Positions 59,471 through 64,000 of a DNA stretch of 64,000 nt are shown here, piece by piece. Both the position numbers and the translations under genes were made by a program. Origin of the DNA: Streptomyces sp. NBC_01298 (lineage in GTDB: Bacteria > Actinomycetota > Actinomycetes > Streptomycetales > Streptomycetaceae); NCBI RefSeq assembly GCF_035978755.1, contig NZ_CP108414.1:6324001-6388000 (forward strand), written 5' to 3'. Every line of letters starts with the position of its first letter. Positions within the stretch are counted from its first letter, which is position 1. The notes under the pieces were generated by a model, which worked only from the letters and a program-made list of their open reading frames with translations, made no database searches and had not been told where the DNA came from.

Positions 59471-60105
59471 TGCGGATCGAGGGGACCATCCAGGAGTACG
59501 CGGTCCTGCCCTCCGGGCTCGCCGAGCAGGTGGCGGGTCTGGAGGCGCAGGCCTGGCCCGGGTCTTCCCCCGGGCACGACCCGGCGCTCGCCCCGCGCGC
59601 GGTCCTGCTCCTGGACGCCGACGGGCGGGTCGCCGCCTGCCTGGCGCTCCTCCACAAGCCGGTCCGGCTCGCGGACGGGCGTACGTACCGCGCGGCCGGG
59701 CTGAGCGGCGTGGTCACCCGGGCCGACGTACGGGGGCGCGGGTACGGGGGCCGGCTGGTGGCGGCGGCCCGCGCCGGGCTCGCCGCCGATCCGGCGGTGG
59801 ACCTGGCGCTGTTCAGCTGCGACCCGGAGCTGGTCCCGTTCTACGAGGCGGCCGGCTTCGAGGTGCTGCCCGGCACGGTCCTGGTCGGCGGCACCCCCGC
59901 GGAGCCGCTCGCCACGGACGCCCCGGGCCTCGGCAAGACGGTGCTCGGGGCGTTCTTCGCCCGTGGTGCGGGCGGCGCCGGCGCGGCATCCGCCGCGGAC
60001 GGTGAAGGCCGCGCGGACGACGAAGGCCGCGCGGACCAGGTCCGCGCGGCCTTCACCGGCATCCGCGTCCCCCTCTACCCGGGGACGATCGACAGGCTGT
60101 GGTGA
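59470..60105 (+). CDS. GNAT-family N-acetyltransferase
   Basis: A 211-residue protein starting at GTG 59470, sharing G with the PhzF stop. The acetyl-CoA loop is VTRADVRGRGYGGRLV (about 79-94; Q/RxxGxG/A), then LFSCDPELVPFYEAAGFEVLPG. The C-terminus has an internal repeat GRADDEGRADQ, and the DNA there folds into a hairpin inside the gene (60022-60054). The acceptor is unknown. It is convergent with efeU. Confidence 0.88.
   Translation: MRIEGTIQEYAVLPSGLAEQVAGLEAQAWPGSSPGHDPALAPRAVLLLDADGRVAACLALLHKPVRLADGRTYRAAGLSGVVTRADVRGRGYGGRLVAAARAGLAADPAVDLALFSCDPELVPFYEAAGFEVLPGTVLVGGTPAEPLATDAPGLGKTVLGAFFARGAGGAGAASAADGEGRADDEGRADQVRAAFTGIRVPLYPGTIDRLW
60022..60054 (+). terminator. Intragenic hairpin in the 3' end of the GNAT gene
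   Basis: GAAGGCCGCGCGGAC and GTCCGCGCGGCCTTC are perfect 15-base arms around CAG, within the coding sequence 50 bases before the stop. A direct copy of the left arm lies at 60004. It may terminate the transcript from efeU, coming the other way. Confidence 0.55.
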
Positions 60106-60106
60106 G

Positions 60107-60979
60107 TCAGGAGCCGCTGGGCGCGGACTCCGGCTTCGACTCCGGCTCCGACTCCGACCCCGGCTTGGGCTTCGTGCGCTTGACCAGCGACGGCGCCAGG
60201 AACAGGGCCAGCACCGGCACCAGGTACAGGGCCCACACGATCAGCTGGAGCACGGTCGGGTCCGGCTGGAAGTTGAAGGTGCCCTTGAGCAGGGTCCCGT
60301 ACCAGCTGTCCGGCGGGATCGTCGCGCTGATGTCGAAGGCCTTGTTGGTCAGCCCCGGCAGGAAGTCGGCCTCCTGGAGGTCGTGGACGCCGTACGCGAG
60401 CACGCCCGCGGCGACCACGACCAGCATGCCGCCGGTCCACGTGAAGAACTTCGCCAGGTTGATCTTCAGCGCGCCGCGGTAGAACAGCCAGCCCAGCAGG
60501 ATCGACGACCCGATGCCGAGCAGCACGCCGATCAGCGGGGCCGCACCGTCACCGGCCGCGTGGACCGAGCGCCACACGAACAGCGAGGTCTCCAGGCCCT
60601 CCCGGCCGACGGCCAGGAACGCCGTCGCCACCAGGGCGCCGGTGCCCATCGCGAGCGCCGCGTCGAGCTTGCCCTGGAGCTCGGCCTTCAGGTGCCGCGC
60701 GGTGCGCTTCATCCAGAAGACCATCCAGGTGACCAGGCCGACCGCGACGATCGACAGGGTGCCGCCGATCGCCTCCTGCGCCTTGAAGGTCAGTTCCTGC
60801 GTGCCGAATTCGAGGCCCGCGCCGAAGGCCAGGGACAGGGCGGCGGCCAGGCCGACGCCCAGCCACAGCGGGCCCAGCTTGGCCTTGTTCCCGGTCTTGA
60901 CCAGGTAGGCGATGAGGATGCAGACGACGAGGCTGGCTTCCAGCCCCTCGCGCAGCCCGATCAGATAGTTGCTGAACAC
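60107..60979 (-). CDS. efeU: Iron permease EfeU (FTR1 family)
   Basis: A 290-residue protein starting at ATG 60979 with about seven membrane helices. The two REGLE iron motifs are GLREGLEASLVVC (about 8-20) and VGREGLETSLFVW (about 123-135). The C-terminal tail is acidic and Ser/Pro/Glu-rich. It transports iron across the inner membrane, fed by EfeO and EfeB. It is the last gene of the EfeO-EfeB-EfeU operon (18 bases after efeB), with the same gene content as known Efe systems. Confidence 0.96.
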   Translation of the reverse strand: MFSNYLIGLREGLEASLVVCILIAYLVKTGNKAKLGPLWLGVGLAAALSLAFGAGLEFGTQELTFKAQEAIGGTLSIVAVGLVTWMVFWMKRTARHLKAELQGKLDAALAMGTGALVATAFLAVGREGLETSLFVWRSVHAAGDGAAPLIGVLLGIGSSILLGWLFYRGALKINLAKFFTWTGGMLVVVAAGVLAYGVHDLQEADFLPGLTNKAFDISATIPPDSWYGTLLKGTFNFQPDPTVLQLIVWALYLVPVLALFLAPSLVKRTKPKPGSESEPESKPESAPSGS

Positions 60980-60997
60980 TTCGGTTCTCCCGGTCCC

Positions 60998-62311
60998 TTA
61001 CGCGAACAGCGTCCGGCCCCACCAGTCGTCCTTGTCGCGGACGCCCGGCGGGACGGCGAAGACGGCCGAACCCACGTGCTGGATGTATTCGTTGAGGACG
61101 TCGGACTTCGCCAGCTTGCGCTGGATCGGTACGAAGCCGGTGCGCACGTCGCGCTGGTAGGCGAGGAAGAACAGGCCCGCGTCGAGGCGGCCCAGTCCGT
61201 CGGTGCCGTCGGTGAAGGAGTAGCCGCGGCGCAGGATCGTCGCACCGTTGTTGGTGTCGGGGTGCGCGAGGCGGACGTGCGCCTCGGGCTTCATCGCCTT
61301 CAGGAACGGCTCGTCGCGCTCCTTGGACTTGCCGACGGGGGCACCCTCGCCCTTGTCGCGGCCGAAGATGTCCTCCTGCTCGCCCAGGGGCGTGCGGTCC
61401 CACGTCTCGATGTTCATCCGGATCCGGCGAGCCACGAGGTACGAGCCACCGGTCAGCCAGTCGCTGCCGTCGCCGGCGCCGACCCACACGTGCTTGTCCA
61501 GGGCGGCCTTGTCGGTGCCCGAGATGTTCCGGGTGCCGTCCTTGAAGCCCATCATGTTGCGCGGGGTCTGCTCGTCCGGCGTGGTCGAGGAGGTCTTGCC
61601 GAAGCCCAGCTGCGACCAGCGCACGGCCGTCTTGCCGAAGCCGATGCGGGCGAGCTGGCGGATGGCGTGCACCGCGACCTGCGGGTCGTCGGCGCAGGCC
61701 TGCACGCACAGGTCGCCGCCCGAGCGGGCCTGGTCGAGGTTGTCGCCGGGGAAGAGCTCCAGGTCGATCAGGGCGCCCGGGCGCTTGCCCTCCAGGCCGA
61801 AGCGGCCCTTGGCGAACAGGCCCGGCCCGAAACCGATGGTCAGGGTGAGGCGGGAGGCCTTCAGACCCAGCGCCTCGCCCGTGTCGTCCGGCGGGGCCTC
61901 CGGAAGGCCGCCGTAGCCGCCCTCGCCGACGGGCTGCCCGGTCGTCATCAGGCGGGCCGCCTCGGTCCAGTCCTTGAGGAGCTGGACCAGTTCGGCCCGG
62001 TCCTTCGTCTTCACGTCGAAGGCGGCGAAGTGCAGGCGGTCCTGGACGGCACTGGAGATGCCCGCCTGGTGCTCACCGTGGAACGGCACGGCCGCGCCGG
62101 CCGAAGCCGCCGAGACCATGTCGGGGCCCGAGTTCAGGGCGATGGCCGTACCGCCGGCCGCCGCCGCGCCGAGCGCGAGGCCCGCGCCGCCCCAGCCGAG
62201 GACGGCCCGGCGCGAGGGCGCGCCCGAGGCCGGGCCCGCCTGGCCCGCCTGCTCCGGCGTGCCCTGCGTGTGGTCCTGCGCGGGCTGCTGCCCGGGCACC
62301 GACTCGCTCAT
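60998..62311 (-). CDS. efeB: EfeB deferrochelatase / DyP-type peroxidase
   Basis: A 437-residue protein starting at ATG 62311. A Tat signal is visible (SRRAVLGWGGAGLALGAAAAGG, about 30-51). The DyP peroxidase domain follows, with the GxxDG haem motif in MGFKDGTRNISG and the proximal His region further on (FLAYQRDVRTGFVPIQRKL). It is exported folded and oxidises ferrous iron or extracts iron from haem for EfeU. It is second in the operon, 34 bases after efeO. Confidence 0.96.
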   Translation of the reverse strand: MSESVPGQQPAQDHTQGTPEQAGQAGPASGAPSRRAVLGWGGAGLALGAAAAGGTAIALNSGPDMVSAASAGAAVPFHGEHQAGISSAVQDRLHFAAFDVKTKDRAELVQLLKDWTEAARLMTTGQPVGEGGYGGLPEAPPDDTGEALGLKASRLTLTIGFGPGLFAKGRFGLEGKRPGALIDLELFPGDNLDQARSGGDLCVQACADDPQVAVHAIRQLARIGFGKTAVRWSQLGFGKTSSTTPDEQTPRNMMGFKDGTRNISGTDKAALDKHVWVGAGDGSDWLTGGSYLVARRIRMNIETWDRTPLGEQEDIFGRDKGEGAPVGKSKERDEPFLKAMKPEAHVRLAHPDTNNGATILRRGYSFTDGTDGLGRLDAGLFFLAYQRDVRTGFVPIQRKLAKSDVLNEYIQHVGSAVFAVPPGVRDKDDWWGRTLFA

Positions 62312-62345
62312 GTGAGGTTCTCCCGCCTGCTCTGCTGTTCCGGAG

Positions 62346-63485
62346 TTACTTCGCGGCCGCGGCGGCGAGCTTCGAGAGCGGCTCGGCCAGGGCGTTGACG
62401 CCGTCGGAGAGCTCCTTGCGCTCGGCCTCGCCGACCTTGTCGTACGAGACGAACTCGTAGGCGGCCTTGTTCGGGCGGTACTTCTCCAGCAGGTTGTTCA
62501 GCGCCGCGAACTGCTTGTCCAGCTCGGCGGTGAGCGCGGGGTCCGTCTTCGAGGTGATCGGCTTGAGCAGCTCGAAGGCCTTCTCGGCGCCCTCGACGTT
62601 GGCCTTGAAGTCGACCAGGTCGGTGTGGCTGTAGCGCTCTTCCTCACCCGTCACCTTGCCGGTGGCGACCTCGTCGAGGAGCTCCTTGGCGCCGTTCGCC
62701 ATCGAGGTGGGGGTGATCTCGGCCTGGCCGACCTTCTTCTGCCACACGGCCAGGTCGGCCATCAGGGTCTCGGCGAGCTTCTTGTCCGCGTCGTCGATCT
62801 TGTTGTCCGCGAAGAGGGACTTCTCCAGCTTGTGCCAGCCGGTCCATTCCTGGCCGGCCTCCAGGCCGTCCTCACGGACGTCCACCTTCGGGTCGATGTC
62901 GCCGAAGGACTCGGCGACCGGCTCGGTGCGCTCCCAGCCGATGCGCGAGGGGGCGTACGCCTTCTTCGCGGCCTCGACGTCGCCGGCCTTGACCGCGTCC
63001 GCGAAGGCCTGCGCCTTGGGGATGGTCTCGTCGGCCTGCTCCTGCACGTACTTGCGGTACGCGGCGACCGCGGCGTCGGCCTCGGGGCTGCGCTTCTCCG
63101 TGCCGCCCGTGCCGGTGGCCTTGACCTGCTGGCGGATGCCGTCGCCCTTCATGCCGGGCTTGCAGGCGATCTCGTAGTCGCCCGCCTTGAGCTCGGCGGT
63201 GATGGTGGCCTTGGTGCCGGGGCCGATGTTCTCGCGCTCGGCGACGATGCGGTCGTCGGGGAAGAGCACGTAGAGCTCGGTGACCTTGGAGCCCTTGTTC
63301 TCGACCTCGAAGGCGACCTTGCCCGCGGGGAACTCCTTGGTGGAGACCTCGCAGGCGGAGTCGGAGGCCGCCACCTTGATGGTGCCGTCGCCGGACGCGT
63401 CGCTCTTCTCGGAGCAGCCGGTGACCGCGGTGAGGGCGGCCACGACGGCTGCCGCGGTGACGACGGAGAAGCGGACGGGACGCAT
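62346..63485 (-). CDS. efeO: EfeO iron uptake lipoprotein
   Basis: A 379-residue lipoprotein starting at ATG 63485, with signal MRPVRFSVVTAAAVVAALTAVTGC and lipobox TVTGC-like ending near residue 24. A cupredoxin-like N-domain (about 35-130) leads to the M75 peptidase-like EfeO domain (KYVQEQADETIPKAQAFADAVKAGDVEAAKKAYAPSRIGWERTEPVAESFGDID; HxxE-like site in EWTGWHKLEKSLF). It binds and delivers iron to EfeU. It is the first gene of the operon, behind an iron box. Confidence 0.95.
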   Translation of the reverse strand: MRPVRFSVVTAAAVVAALTAVTGCSEKSDASGDGTIKVAASDSACEVSTKEFPAGKVAFEVENKGSKVTELYVLFPDDRIVAERENIGPGTKATITAELKAGDYEIACKPGMKGDGIRQQVKATGTGGTEKRSPEADAAVAAYRKYVQEQADETIPKAQAFADAVKAGDVEAAKKAYAPSRIGWERTEPVAESFGDIDPKVDVREDGLEAGQEWTGWHKLEKSLFADNKIDDADKKLAETLMADLAVWQKKVGQAEITPTSMANGAKELLDEVATGKVTGEEERYSHTDLVDFKANVEGAEKAFELLKPITSKTDPALTAELDKQFAALNNLLEKYRPNKAAYEFVSYDKVGEAERKELSDGVNALAEPLSKLAAAAAK

Positions 63486-63562
63486 AGGGGGCTCCTGGCA
63501 GTCTGGCGTTCGGCAGACGACCGCCCCGATCGGGTGGGAGCGGCCGGTGAGGCGGACCTAAC

Positions 63563-63581
63563 TTAACCGAGGCTTACCTGA
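63563..63581. promoter_or_regulatory. Iron box before efeO
   Basis: TTAACCGAGGCTTACCTGA matches TTAGGTTAGGCTAACCTAA at 13 of 19 positions, about 80 bases before the EfeO start. DmdR/IdeR-type repression in the presence of iron is likely. Confidence 0.65.
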
Positions 63582-63672
63582 CCCATACCCGCGCGTCCAG
63601 TGATTCAGCCCACACATTCGAGGGCCGGACACGGGGCCGTTACGGGCACCCCACGCCGGCCCCATGCGCAGG

Positions 63673-64000
63673 TCAAGCGGAGGTCAAGCCCGGGTGCCCG
63701 TTCCGTACGGCGGAATCACTCGCTCCGGGCCGCTCCGGCCCGCCGTCCCGTACGGGGACCACCAGCGGCGCCCCGGTGCGCGGGTGCGGGAAGACCTCCA
63801 CCGGCTGGCGGTAGACCCGGCTCAGCAGCCCGTCCTCGAACACCTCCGACGGCGGGCCGTCCACCGCGATCCGGCCGTCGTGCAGCACGGCGACCCGGTC
63901 CGCGTACGCCGCCGCCAGGCCCAGGTCGTGCAGGACCACCACGACCCCGTCCCCGGCCGCCGCCCGCTCCCGGCAGATCCGCAGCACCAGCTCCTGGTGG
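63673..64000 (-). CDS. Haemin/iron ABC transporter ATP-binding protein, C-terminal part
   Basis: The last 108 residues of a gene whose start lies past the right edge. The visible end (ELVLRICRERAAAGDGVVVVLHDLGLAAAYADRVAVLHDGRIAVDGPPSEVFEDGLLSRVYRQPVEVFPHP) has the His-switch HDLGLAA of FecE/HmuV-like ATPases for haem, siderophore or cobalamin import. Its neighbourhood with the Efe operon suggests an iron or haem substrate. It ends close before the iron box region in the same direction. Confidence 0.88.
   Translation of the reverse strand, partial: HQELVLRICRERAAAGDGVVVVLHDLGLAAAYADRVAVLHDGRIAVDGPPSEVFEDGLLSRVYRQPVEVFPHPRTGAPLVVPVRDGGPERPGASDSAVRNGHPGLTSA

Noticed and set aside
1..64000. tRNA or rRNA genes
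   Set aside because: No cloverleaf-type sequence or conserved rRNA block was recognised by eye; rnpB is the only clear structural RNA besides the riboswitch.

Overview
This is a high-GC actinomycete chromosome segment, almost certainly from Streptomyces. The evidence is the extreme third-position GC, GTG and TTG starts with GGAGG-type ribosome sites, DUF397/XRE/HATPase triads, a TerD protein, a KstR-type TetR repressor, an actinobacterial-type RNase P RNA, and the intergenic repeats typical of the genus (GTCCGGCGTTTGAGGAC type). No phage, insertion sequence, tRNA, rRNA or CRISPR array was seen. It reads as core-arm chromosome carrying mainly metabolic, regulatory and housekeeping genes.

Layout. 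0-1.7 kb: the start of a secreted alpha/alpha-toroid protein behind a cobalamin riboswitch, then a metallo-beta-lactamase-fold hydrolase. 1.7-8.7 kb: an aldehyde dehydrogenase/ferredoxin pair behind a repeated operator-like region, a membrane protein, the KstR-like repressor, and a divergent three-gene operon (glycosyltransferase, methyltransferase, toroid enzyme). 8.7-25 kb: small secreted and membrane proteins, a flavin/F420 oxidoreductase, an amidase, two Ser/Thr kinases, a LysR regulator, a class I amidotransferase-like protein and a WhiJ-type triad (HATPase, XRE, DUF397). 25-35.6 kb: a steroid or branched acyl-CoA catabolic block made of a two-domain FadE34-type acyl-CoA dehydrogenase, an SCPx-type thiolase, an amidohydrolase, a cytochrome P450, a hydratase, a zinc alcohol dehydrogenase and an SDR. 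35.6-37.8 kb: two apparently broken genes. 37.8-42 kb: Nif3-like protein, zinc-ribbon protein, RNase H/phosphatase and rnpB. 42-46.9 kb: a MerR gene with a membrane partner, and a four-gene XRE/ImmA-IrrE/MAB_1171c-like/PAP2-like cassette. 47-60 kb: AraC and TetR regulators, TerD, RNB nuclease, YaaA, primase-polymerase-like protein, dimethylargininase, Rsm22-like methyltransferase, Bcr/CflA-type exporter, SDR, PhzF and GNAT proteins. 60-64 kb: the EfeO-EfeB-EfeU iron uptake operon behind an iron box, and the end of a haemin ABC transporter ATPase.

How the genes work together. The strongest theme is a KstR-like regulon. Sequences fitting the mycobacterial KstR operator (TNNAACNNGTTNNA) lie next to kstR itself, before the FadE34/thiolase operon and before the hydratase/dehydrogenase/SDR operon, and degenerate copies form a tandem array before the aldehyde dehydrogenase/ferredoxin pair. 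The enzymes make a near-complete beta-oxidation round for a steroid-like or branched side chain, with a P450 and a ferredoxin available for terminal hydroxylation. Ring-opening steroid genes are not in this window.

The second theme is the XRE/ImmA-IrrE/MAB_1171c-like/PAP2-like cassette. Upstream of it are four evenly paired copies of a TCTAS-N4-CTAGM dyad, and a strong outward-facing promoter that drives no visible gene. This is the best candidate here for an undescribed regulatory system.
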